Assembly: GCA_014382645.1 (NCBI GenBank)
Contig: JACNJI010000244.1
Coordinates: forward strand, 1-21,544
Length of the DNA: 21,544 nucleotides
Direction of reading: 5' to 3'
From: Verrucomicrobiota bacterium
Lineage (GTDB): Bacteria > Verrucomicrobiota > Verrucomicrobiia > Opitutales > Seribacteraceae
Below the pieces are notes generated by a model, which saw nothing but the letters and a program-made list of their open reading frames with translations, ran no database searches and was not told the origin of the DNA. Positions 6,311 to 13,214 of this stretch are shown here, one piece after another (position 1 is the stretch's first letter; each line of letters starts with the position of its first letter). A program made the translations under genes and the position numbers.

Positions 6311-8143
6311 ATGGAACATATTGACTTTTGGGATTTCTTTGTGGGCTTCCTCTACGTATTGGGGGGGCTGGGCATCTTCCTATTCGGCATGAGGGTGATG
6401 AGCGAAGGCATTCAAAAAGTAGCGGGAGAGGGCATGCGCAGGATTATGGCGACGATGACCCAGAATCGTTTCTTCGGGCTCATGACGGGATTGACGGTCA
6501 CCTGCCTCGTGCAATCTTCATCGGCAACGACCGTGATGGTGGTGAGCTTCGTAAATGCTCAGTTGCTCACTTTGACCGAGTCAATAGGGGTTATAATGGG
6601 AGCGAACCTTGGCACTACGTTGACGGGTTGGATCATTGCGACCGTGGGCAAATTCAGTCTGTCCAAGATCGCCCTGCCCATAATTGGAGTGGGCCTTCCC
6701 ATGATTTTCGCGAGCAAGCCGAGGATAAAAAACTTGGGCGAGGTGCTAGTTGGTTTCGGTTTGCTTTTCTTTGGCCTTAGCGAACTGAAGGATGCTGTTC
6801 CCGACGTTAAAACCTTGCTCAGGAGTACTGAACAGGCAGACAAGTTCCTCGTTCAGGACATACAGGCCTTGATCGAGCAATTGAACAGTTTCGGGTTCGG
6901 ATCCGTTCTGATCTTTCTCGGGATAGGCGTAGTCTTGACGCTTCTTGTTCAATCTTCGTCTGCCGCAATGGGCATCACGATCATCGTGGCCATTAACGGT
7001 TGGATCAATTTCGAGATCGCTGCCGCTATTGTTCTTGGAGAAAACATAGGCACCACCGTTACTGCATGGCTGGCCTCTTTGGGAGCCAACTTGAACGCTA
7101 AGCGCGCGGCTCGTGTCCACTTTCTTTTCAATGTGGCGGGAGTTTGCTGGATGTTGCTCTTGTTTTACCCGTTTATCGCCATGGTGGACGGGGTCATGCC
7201 GGGTTCCATTCACCAAAAAGACGTTACGGCTCAAGAGATAGCGGTTTTTCGCAAAGTGCAATCCTTGGAAGCTGAGGGCATGGGCGACGAAAACATTAAG
7301 AAGGCGATTGTGGATTTGAACATCCCGCTCCACTTATCTTTGTTTCATACCCTCTTTAATCTCTGCAATATCGGTCTCCTGATTGGGTTCTCTCCGCATT
7401 TGGGGAGGTTGGCCGTGAAATTGGTGAATCCTCGAACATCTAATGGGAAGGAAGCTGTCCCTGGAAGTCTCGCCTCGATTCACTATGAGGGTTCGGGTCT
7501 GCTGCCCAAGACTGGCGAGCTAAATCTTGCCTTGGTCGAGGCGGAGGTCAATCGGCTTGCCGCCGTAACTCGTTACATGTTCGAAGGGTTCGTCGACATA
7601 TTCGAACACCCCGATGATGACAAGGGTCCGTTTATCAAGGAGCTTATCGAATTGGAGGATAAGTGCGACGGACTCGCTTTCGAGATTACCCAAACGCTCA
7701 TTTACTGCACGACCGAGAGTCTTGCCGGGGAAAGCGCATTGGACGTTACTTCCCTGCTGAGGGTGACTGCTGAACTGGAGGACATCGGTGACTGTTGCCA
7801 CCGCTTGGTCCAATTGGCCCACCGGAAATACCGTAAGCAGCGTATTCTGCCCGAGGAAACCAAGAAGGAAATAAAGATTTTCTCGGAACAGATTCTTGAC
7901 TTCATGGAGCTTTACCAGACCCACTTGAAGGACAATAGCATTCTTCCGGATATGGCCGAGGCTGAGCAAATCGAGCAGCGCATCGACGCTTCCAGGAAGA
8001 TGCTTCGCAAGGGTGCCGTTAAGCGAATGAAGGAATCGGAGAACGTGAAGGCGGAAATGATCTACGTGGACATCCTCAACGAGATGGAGAGAATCGGCAA
8101 CGACGCCCTAAACATCGTTCAAGCCCTCAACCACGTGGTCTGA
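6311..8143 (+). CDS. Na+/phosphate symporter with C-terminal PhoU-like domain
   Basis: The 610-residue protein is a fusion of a type II Na+/Pi cotransporter (NptA/YjbB-like) and a PhoU helical domain. The membrane part contains the inverted repeat of the family: QSSSATT (68-74) with GANLGTTLT (97-105), and QSSSAAM (214-220) with GENIGTTVT (243-251). QSSS motifs are the known substrate and Na+ site. Residues from about 400 to the end are soluble and helical (LVEAEVNRLAAVTRYMFEGF, ELEDIGDCCHRLVQLA, EMERIGNDALNIVQAL), matching PhoU. It lies 43 bases after the porin and may be co-transcribed with it. It probably imports phosphate, although some YjbB-type proteins are reported to work as exporters. 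The attached PhoU domain may regulate transport or signal to the PhoR-like kinase, as free PhoU does; that is inference. Confidence 0.92.
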   Translation: MEHIDFWDFFVGFLYVLGGLGIFLFGMRVMSEGIQKVAGEGMRRIMATMTQNRFFGLMTGLTVTCLVQSSSATTVMVVSFVNAQLLTLTESIGVIMGANLGTTLTGWIIATVGKFSLSKIALPIIGVGLPMIFASKPRIKNLGEVLVGFGLLFFGLSELKDAVPDVKTLLRSTEQADKFLVQDIQALIEQLNSFGFGSVLIFLGIGVVLTLLVQSSSAAMGITIIVAINGWINFEIAAAIVLGENIGTTVTAWLASLGANLNAKRAARVHFLFNVAGVCWMLLLFYPFIAMVDGVMPGSIHQKDVTAQEIAVFRKVQSLEAEGMGDENIKKAIVDLNIPLHLSLFHTLFNLCNIGLLIGFSPHLGRLAVKLVNPRTSNGKEAVPGSLASIHYEGSGLLPKTGELNLALVEAEVNRLAAVTRYMFEGFVDIFEHPDDDKGPFIKELIELEDKCDGLAFEITQTLIYCTTESLAGESALDVTSLLRVTAELEDIGDCCHRLVQLAHRKYRKQRILPEETKKEIKIFSEQILDFMELYQTHLKDNSILPDMAEAEQIEQRIDASRKMLRKGAVKRMKESENVKAEMIYVDILNEMERIGNDALNIVQALNHVV

Positions 8144-8173
8144 CTCTGCCGCCGGTTTCCGTTTGGCAAAGCC

Positions 8174-8596
8174 TTATACGGTCGATTGCACCCACTGCTC
8201 GACTCTGTATCTGATGAGATCGCGGATTTCGCGGGTCCGCTCCAATTTTTCTTCCTCCGCGACTTGCAAGGTAGAGGGATCAGGGAATCCCCAATGCAAT
8301 CGCTTGACTGCCTCCGGGAAGGTCGGGCATCTTTCCGCGGATGTCTCGTCGCAGACGGTTATTACATAGGTGAACTCTTGGGCCCGGCGAATAAAATGCT
8401 CGACGGAGTCGCAAGTGTTCTTCGAAATATCCAAACCCACTTCTTGCATGGCTTCGACGACGATGGGGTTCAGTTTGCCTGGCTCGATGCCTGCGCTTTC
8501 GGCTTCGAATCTTCCCTTGCCGAATTGATTGAGGAAAGCTTCCGCCATTTGTGAACGAGCACTGTTGTGAATGCATACGAATAAAACCTTTTGCAT
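8174..8596 (-). CDS. arsC: arsenate reductase, low-molecular-weight phosphatase fold (ArsC)
   Basis: The 140-residue product begins MQKVLFVCIHNSARSQMAEA, which contains the phosphatase-like loop C8-x5-R14. Two more Cys, C82 (VTVCDETSAERC) and C90, match the second and third redox Cys of thioredoxin-coupled ArsC. HWGFPDPS (101-108) carries the general-acid Asp-Pro. I prefer the ATG at 8596; in-frame ATGs at 8602 and 8632 only add non-conserved residues. The enzyme would reduce As(V) to As(III), using thioredoxin or a similar thiol donor. It is convergent with the Na+/phosphate symporter across 30 bases. Phosphate importers also take in arsenate, so the neighbourhood makes sense. No arsenite pump or ArsR is present in the window. 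A protein-tyrosine phosphatase is less likely because of the extra Cys pair. Confidence 0.88.
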   Translation of the reverse strand: MQKVLFVCIHNSARSQMAEAFLNQFGKGRFEAESAGIEPGKLNPIVVEAMQEVGLDISKNTCDSVEHFIRRAQEFTYVITVCDETSAERCPTFPEAVKRLHWGFPDPSTLQVAEEEKLERTREIRDLIRYRVEQWVQSTV

Positions 8597-8682
8597 CCTC
8601 ATATACCAAAGCCTACTTATCTGAATGGTCAAGCCATGGAGATTGAGTATTGTGGTGGTAGTCTGTAACTAATCCGTCTTTT

Positions 8683-8692
8683 TGAGGATCAT
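8683..8692 (+). promoter_or_regulatory. TGAGGATCAT motif upstream of the plus-strand ABC cassette
   Basis: TGAGGATCAT lies 78 bases before the ATPase start used here, in the 173-base gap after arsC. It matches nine of ten bases of TGAGAATCAT, which sits within the better Fur-like box upstream of the minus-strand cassette. The second half-site here is poor. It may be a weak site for the same Fur-family regulator, or chance. Confidence 0.2.
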
Positions 8693-8769
8693 ATAAGCGA
8701 TAAATCAAAAGTTTTGTTTCATCCGGCTTGCCACGATGAGCCTATATCGTTGCGATGTTAGATGAAATT

Positions 8770-9453
8770 ATGCCCTTTCTGGAAGTCAGTCACTTACGCA
8801 AGAGCTTTGTTTCGCCTGATGGCGGGAAGTCTCTCGTTGTGGACGTAGAAAGTTTTTCCCTGACTGCCGGAGATCTCTTCGGCATGCGGGGCGAGAGTGG
8901 TTCGGGCAAGACGACGTTCCTTCATCTTTTGGCGGGTATACTTCGACCGGACGAGGGATCCGTCATTATAGACGGGACCGAAGTGTCCGAATTGAACGAG
9001 GCCGCCCGCGATCACCTCCGGGCTTCTGCAATCGGTTACGTCTTCCAGTCTTTCAACCTTCTTCAGGGTTTTACCTGTCTCGAAAACATCATGCTCGCCA
9101 TGTCCTTTGCCGGGAAGGTGGACGAGACTCGAGCCAAAGAGTTGCTCGATAGGGTAGGCCTTTCTCACCGTTTGGCTCATTATCCCCGTCAGCTTTCCAT
9201 TGGGCAGCAGCAACGCGTGGCCCTCGCTCGGGCCTTGGCTAATCGTCCCAAGTTGGTATTGGCCGACGAGCCAACGGGCAACCTCGATCCCGGCAATGCT
9301 CGCAAGGCCCTCGCTCTCCTCCGAGAACTTTGCTCCGATGCCGGGTCGGCTCTCCTCCTCGTTAGTCACGATGAGAACGTGATTGGCGGTTTTGAAGAAA
9401 ATCTTGATTGGAGTGACCTCAACCGAGCCTTCGCCGAGGCGATGAACGATTGA
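8770..9453 (+). CDS. ABC transporter ATP-binding protein, LolD/MacB type
   Basis: The 227-residue ATPase (a start at 8755 adds five residues) has Walker A GESGSGKT (41-48), Q-loop VFQSFNLL, signature LSIGQQQR (142-149), Walker B LVLADEP (162-168), D-loop GNLD and switch His in LLVSHDE. Family resemblance is to LolD and the MacB ATPase domain, which drive mechanical work on envelope substrates rather than channel transport. It is followed four bases later by its FtsX-like permease and then by two DUF3299 lipoproteins. I recall this gene arrangement from a Vibrio zinc-regulated locus (Zrg). The substrate here is unknown. No Shine-Dalgarno sequence is visible at either possible start. Confidence 0.92.
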   Translation: MPFLEVSHLRKSFVSPDGGKSLVVDVESFSLTAGDLFGMRGESGSGKTTFLHLLAGILRPDEGSVIIDGTEVSELNEAARDHLRASAIGYVFQSFNLLQGFTCLENIMLAMSFAGKVDETRAKELLDRVGLSHRLAHYPRQLSIGQQQRVALARALANRPKLVLADEPTGNLDPGNARKALALLRELCSDAGSALLLVSHDENVIGGFEENLDWSDLNRAFAEAMND

Positions 9454-9457
9454 ACCG

Positions 9458-10678
9458 ATGTTGCGCTCCGGTCCATGGGTAATCCTCTTCCTTGCGATCC
9501 GCGGGTTGCGGCAATATGCCTTTTCCACGGCAGTGGCATCTCTTGCGATTGCCTTGGCGGGTGGCCTGTTTCTTGGAACTTGGAAAATCAAGGAGGAAGC
9601 TAAAAACGCTTTTTCTCGTTCTTCGGGTGGCTACGATGCCGTCCTCGGGCCAAGAGGTTCCAAGCTGCAACTCGTACTCAACGGCCTTTTTCATCTCGAG
9701 GCCTCGCCTGGTAATCTTTCATGGGAACAGTATGAAATCATTCGTGATACTCGAGGCGTAAGCGAAGCCTACCCAATCGCCGTGGGTGACAACTATCTAG
9801 GCTTTCGTCTTGTCGGAACGCTTGCCGAGATGTTTGAAAAGCACGAATGGCGAAAAGATCGGAAATACGTTGTAGAATCAGGCGGTCGGCTTTTTACCGA
9901 CAATGCGAAAGAAGCTCTTGTCGGAGCCTTTGTCGCTCGTAAGCTTGGATTGAAGGTGGGCGACAACTTTCATCCCTATCACGGTCTCACCTTCAAGGAA
10001 GAGGCGAAGCACAAGGATCTCTATGTCGTTGTCGGCATACTCGAGGCTACCGGTACCCCTGGCGACAAGGTTATATGGATTCCGATCAAGGGTATCCAGC
10101 TTATGGATGGGCATAACCCAAAGACCGCTACCGATGTCAGTGCCGTTCTTCTTAACCTCAAGGGTGCTGCCGGCTTCATGCTGGATATGAAGTACAACAA
10201 GCAAGGCAATGTAGCCACACTCGCTTGGCCTGTTGCGGGCACCCTTGCTAGTTTCTTCGAGCGACTCGTTTGGTTTCAGCGTGTGCTTGAGATTATAGCC
10301 TATCTTGTCGCCTTTGTGGCGGCCTGCGTCATTCTAGCTATTTTGCGAAACGCCATGAACGAGCGTCGGCGAGAGATCGCCATTTTGCGTAGTCTCGGCG
10401 CTCGGCGCTCTACGGTCACGGCGGTCGTTCTCGCCCAGGCCGGACTGATTACTCTGCTTGGGGTAGTGGGCGCCGCCTTCGCCTATTTGGGTATCGGCTT
10501 TCTCGCGGCTTCCGTGATACGCGAGCAAACGGGCGTGCTTCTCGAGCCTTTCACCTATGACCCGAGCTTCTTTTACGTTCCAATAGGTATGCTTGCCGTT
10601 GGGTTGTTAAGCGGTTTGTTGCCTTCTCTCCAAGCTTACCGGTCCGATGTAGCCAAGAACCTCGTCCAGCAGTCTTGA
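9458..10678 (+). CDS. ABC transporter permease, FtsX/MacB-like
   Basis: The 406-residue permease has the MacB/LolE topology: one N-terminal helix (about 12-40), a periplasmic domain of about 230 residues, and three C-terminal helices (about 276-298, 325-352, 374-394). The coupling segment NAMNERRREIAILRSLGARR (298-317) is characteristic of FtsX-like permeases. The periplasmic domain (GYDAVLGPRGSKLQLVLNGL, GGRLFTDNAKEALVGAFVAR, VVGILEATGTPGDKVIWIPI) is MacB-core-like and contains no Cys. It probably forms a homodimer with two copies of the upstream ATPase. The downstream DUF3299 lipoproteins may be its periplasmic partners. The substrate is unknown; lipoprotein, metal-complex or lipid extraction are all possible. 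Confidence 0.9.
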   Translation: MLRSGPWVILFLAIRGLRQYAFSTAVASLAIALAGGLFLGTWKIKEEAKNAFSRSSGGYDAVLGPRGSKLQLVLNGLFHLEASPGNLSWEQYEIIRDTRGVSEAYPIAVGDNYLGFRLVGTLAEMFEKHEWRKDRKYVVESGGRLFTDNAKEALVGAFVARKLGLKVGDNFHPYHGLTFKEEAKHKDLYVVVGILEATGTPGDKVIWIPIKGIQLMDGHNPKTATDVSAVLLNLKGAAGFMLDMKYNKQGNVATLAWPVAGTLASFFERLVWFQRVLEIIAYLVAFVAACVILAILRNAMNERRREIAILRSLGARRSTVTAVVLAQAGLITLLGVVGAAFAYLGIGFLAASVIREQTGVLLEPFTYDPSFFYVPIGMLAVGLLSGLLPSLQAYRSDVAKNLVQQS

Positions 10679-10810
10679 ATAAGTGAAGTCAGTGAAAGTC
10701 CTTTAAGGCTATATTGTTCTAAGTGGTAGATGCTTTGCACCGCCCGATGCTTGCAATAAAGCCTCAAGTTCGATTAACTCTTCTACTTTGTGCATCACTT
10801 TGATTTTTCC

Positions 10811-11395
10811 GTGAAGACTTATTTTAAAGCATTCTATTGGAGATTGTTTTCGATCTCCGGACTTGCCTTTTTCTTGGGTGCTTGCGGCGCCGAGGACGGA
10901 TTTGTGGATGAAGGGAAGAATGCCTCTCCATCGTCCCAACAGGATTACCTTCCCGAAATTGCCCGACCATCCTTCCCCAAAGTCAATTTCGGAGTCCTTA
11001 CGGGTTTTCGGTATAATGTGAATTGGGACACCGATGGCAGGAGTCCCGACCAAGCCGCCTTTGCGCGCCGCGTACCTTCTGCTGCCCGCAGCCTGCATGG
11101 TCGTCGGGTCTCTGTGGAAGGCTATATGATTCCCGTGACCCTTGTCGAAAATGATTCCAAGACTACCGAGTTTCTTTTGCTCCCCGACACCAAGGCATGT
11201 TGCGAAGGAAAGACCCCAAAGCAAAACGGTTGGATCCTCGTGAGTACTCCGCCCTTTGGCGAAAAGCCACAAATAGACAAACTTTTGCGCGTCACCGGCG
11301 AATTCACAGTCAAGGAAAGGTGGAGCCCTGCAGACGGTTTCTTCAAGGGTCTGTATCATATGACTTGCGAAACGCTCGCTCCCGTTGCCTTATAA
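10811..11395 (+). CDS. DUF3299 lipoprotein, copy 1
   Basis: I chose GTG at 10811 (an earlier GTG at 10790 is possible) because it gives a textbook lipoprotein signal, MKTYFKAFYWRLFSISGLAF then FLGAC with lipid Cys25. The mature domain is DUF3299: FRYNVNWDTDG, AFARRVPSAARSLHGRRVSV, VEGYMIPV, TEFLLLPDTKACCEGKTPKQ (C130-C131), NGWILVS, RVTGEFTV and LYHMTCETLAPVAL (H183, C186). The CC pair and the HxxC near the end are shared with the next gene, and I infer a metal- or thiol-binding site. DUF3299 is uncharacterised. It follows the ABC permease after 132 bases and precedes its paralogue by 23 bases. Without the tail of copy 2 it is close to the minimal size of the domain. Confidence 0.85.
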   Translation: MKTYFKAFYWRLFSISGLAFFLGACGAEDGFVDEGKNASPSSQQDYLPEIARPSFPKVNFGVLTGFRYNVNWDTDGRSPDQAAFARRVPSAARSLHGRRVSVEGYMIPVTLVENDSKTTEFLLLPDTKACCEGKTPKQNGWILVSTPPFGEKPQIDKLLRVTGEFTVKERWSPADGFFKGLYHMTCETLAPVAL

Positions 11396-11418
11396 CTGGA
11401 GTAACCGGAATTTTGAAA

Positions 11419-12249
11419 ATGAAGCCCTCAATAACCCTTACCGTTTTTATAACCTGTGGGTTCTTCCTCATCAGTGGTTGTGGCGATGACGCTGGCGAAA
11501 ATCATGCATCAGGCCCGCCACCAAAAGGGGATCCTATTGTCGGCGAACCGATTCAGGACGCTAAGGGAAATTCAACTATTGCGGAAACCGAGGGTTTGCT
11601 TGGCCCAAAAGATAATCCCTCAAACACGAAGCCTTCACTTCCTGTTGAAGGTGAAGAGGTATCGGTCGTGGAAGGTGAAATTGCGAGTGTCGGAACGCCC
11701 GACGACCCTTTCGTTGCCCCCAAGGAAAAGGAAATCGTAGAACTGCCTTTCCCTCCTGGTTCGGACGCTAACGCTTCTACTGTCAATATTCCGGAACCAG
11801 TGGTTTCCCTCCTGCCCCCCTTGCCTAAGGGAAGCGGTTACGCTCCTCTAAGTTTTGCCAGTATGTCGAAGTTTGCCTACGAGGTCGACTGGGAACAGGA
11901 CGGCATTAAATTTGACATCTCGGCCTTTGCTCGTCGCGTACCCGTTACGGTCCGTCAAATGGATGGGCTAGATGCAGCCGTTGAGGGCTTTATGATCCCC
12001 ACAGTAGTCAACGAAGACAATAAGGTCACCGAGTTCTTGCTACTCCCCGACCAAATGAGTTGCTGTTTTGGCAAAGCTCCCGAGGCCAACGGTTGGGTTG
12101 TCGTGACGGCACCCAAGGGAGTTGAAATCATGATGGACAGGATTATTCGAGTGACCGGCACCATGGCCGTGGAGGAAAAGTGGGACGAAGAGTTCTTTGT
12201 AGGTCTCTACCATTTGACCTGCGACAAGATTACGGGCCCGGCGCTCTAA
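11419..12249 (+). CDS. DUF3299 lipoprotein, copy 2, with acidic Pro-rich spacer
   Basis: The start is ATG at 11419, giving 276 residues; earlier in-frame starts fall inside copy 1. The signal ends in the ideal lipobox LISGC (lipid Cys21). Residues 22-140 are a low-complexity spacer rich in Pro, Glu, Gly and Val, long enough to hold the folded domain well away from the membrane. Residues 141-276 form the DUF3299 domain and mirror copy 1: FAYEVDWEQDG, AFARRVPVTVR, VEGFMIP, TEFLLLPDQMSCCFGK (C215-C216), NGWVVV, RVTGTMAVEEKW and LYHLTCDKITGPAL (H265, C268). The two copies clearly arose by duplication. It is the last gene of the plus-strand ABC cassette and ends nine bases from the stop of the opposing MoaD-like gene. 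Confidence 0.87.
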   Translation: MKPSITLTVFITCGFFLISGCGDDAGENHASGPPPKGDPIVGEPIQDAKGNSTIAETEGLLGPKDNPSNTKPSLPVEGEEVSVVEGEIASVGTPDDPFVAPKEKEIVELPFPPGSDANASTVNIPEPVVSLLPPLPKGSGYAPLSFASMSKFAYEVDWEQDGIKFDISAFARRVPVTVRQMDGLDAAVEGFMIPTVVNEDNKVTEFLLLPDQMSCCFGKAPEANGWVVVTAPKGVEIMMDRIIRVTGTMAVEEKWDEEFFVGLYHLTCDKITGPAL

Positions 12250-12258
12250 CTCTTGCCA

Positions 12259-12537
12259 TCATCCGCCTGACATCGGGGTGATCAAAATTACCTCCGATTC
12301 GTCTTCTAGCGAAACATCGGCCCTAAGGTCGACTTGGGTGCCATTTACGGCTACGACCAAGGTCGGTACTGGATTCCCGTCTTCATTCACAACGAATTTC
12401 GAAAATTCGGGACCATGCTGCTCGGAAAGATTTCTAAGTAAATCCACAAGCCCTACTCCATCGGCGAGCTCGATGCCTTCCTCGGAGGTTCCTGCAGCAG
12501 CAGCAAGCTGCGAAGTATAGCGAAGTGCGATTTTCAT
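12259..12537 (-). CDS. MoaD/ThiS-like ubiquitin-fold sulfur carrier
   Basis: The 92-residue protein has the beta-grasp pattern of MoaD/ThiS ([63 protein letters not shown]). It ends exactly in Gly-Gly, the residue pair that E1 enzymes activate for thiocarboxylate formation. The start overlaps the upstream ATPase stop by four bases (ATGA), so it is translationally coupled to an ABC transporter, an unusual place for such a gene. No molybdopterin, thiamin or cysteine biosynthesis gene is beside it. A MoeB/ThiF-like E1 begins at the left edge of the window, about 12 kb away, and could be its activator. The role could be sulfur supply to the transporter system or ordinary MoaD function; the sequence alone does not decide. 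Confidence 0.88.
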   Translation of the reverse strand: MKIALRYTSQLAAAAGTSEEGIELADGVGLVDLLRNLSEQHGPEFSKFVVNEDGNPVPTLVVAVNGTQVDLRADVSLEDESEVILITPMSGG

Positions 12538-13214
12538 GATACGCTTTCGGCGATACTTCCTTTCTCCATCCGAATGGAACGGGATGCCCGTCCCGCCGCG
12601 CGTTTGTCGTGCGTGACCATGAGCACCGTGCCTCCTTCCTTAGCGAAGCCGGCAAGGTGATCAAGGATCGAATCGGCATTCTCGGGATCGAGATTGCCGG
12701 TCGGTTCGTCGGCCAACAAAAGTTGGGGTTCGAGAAGCAACGCTCGGGCGAGCGCTACTCGCTGCTGTTCGCCTACGCTTAAGCTGGATGGCACATGGTG
12801 TCGGCGATCGGTTAGGCCAAACTTTTCAAGTAAAGCCTTCGCCTTGTCTTCTGCTCCGGGAAGGGCTCGAGCTAGGGTGGGGGCGAGCACGTTGTCCAAT
12901 GCGTCAAGGTAGGGGACGAGATGAAATTGTTGAAAGACAAAGCCGATGTGTTTCGCCCGGATGCTTGCTCTCCTTGCGGCGTCTATTTCGTAGGGCCGAG
13001 TTCCCATGATTTCCACTTCCCCTTGATCGGGTCTCAACAATCCTCCCGCGATCAAAAGAATGGTCGATTTTCCGCAACCACTGGGCCCGCCCAGAGCTAC
13101 GAATTCGCCCGACGCGATCTCTAGACTCATGTCGTTCACTGCCGCTACGGACGTGCCTTTTGGCCCCGCAAACGTCTTGTGAACATTTGTCGCTCTCAGA
13201 GTAAAGTCACTCAT
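12534..13214 (-). CDS. ABC transporter ATP-binding protein, LolD/MacB type (second cassette)
   Basis: The 226-residue ATPase has Walker [11 protein letters not shown] (42-51), Q-loop FVFQQFHLV (Q95), signature LSVGEQQR (145-152), Walker B LLLADEP (165-171), D-loop GNLD and switch His202 in VTHDK. It is related to the ATPase of the opposing cassette but differs throughout, so the cassettes are not a recent duplication. Its start overlaps the end of its permease gene by eight bases, and its stop overlaps the MoaD-like start by four. All genes of this operon are therefore coupled. The substrate is unknown. Confidence 0.92.
   Translation of the reverse strand: MSDFTLRATNVHKTFAGPKGTSVAAVNDMSLEIASGEFVALGGPSGCGKSTILLIAGGLLRPDQGEVEIMGTRPYEIDAARRASIRAKHIGFVFQQFHLVPYLDALDNVLAPTLARALPGAEDKAKALLEKFGLTDRRHHVPSSLSVGEQQRVALARALLLEPQLLLADEPTGNLDPENADSILDHLAGFAKEGGTVLMVTHDKRAAGRASRSIRMEKGSIAESVS

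Noticed and set aside
6328..6780. 150-codon plus-strand open frame
   Set aside because: It lies entirely within the Na+/phosphate symporter gene in another frame, has no recognisable domain and shows odd composition rich in Arg, His and Gly.
6746..7333. 195-codon minus-strand open frame
   Set aside because: It is antisense to the symporter coding sequence and has no domain or start signal; the plus-strand protein is unmistakable.
8794..9591. 265-codon minus-strand open frame
   Set aside because: It is antisense to the first ABC ATPase, whose Walker and signature motifs are clear on the plus strand.
10709..11359. 216-codon minus-strand open frame
   Set aside because: It is antisense to DUF3299 copy 1; the lipobox and domain motifs show the plus strand is coding.
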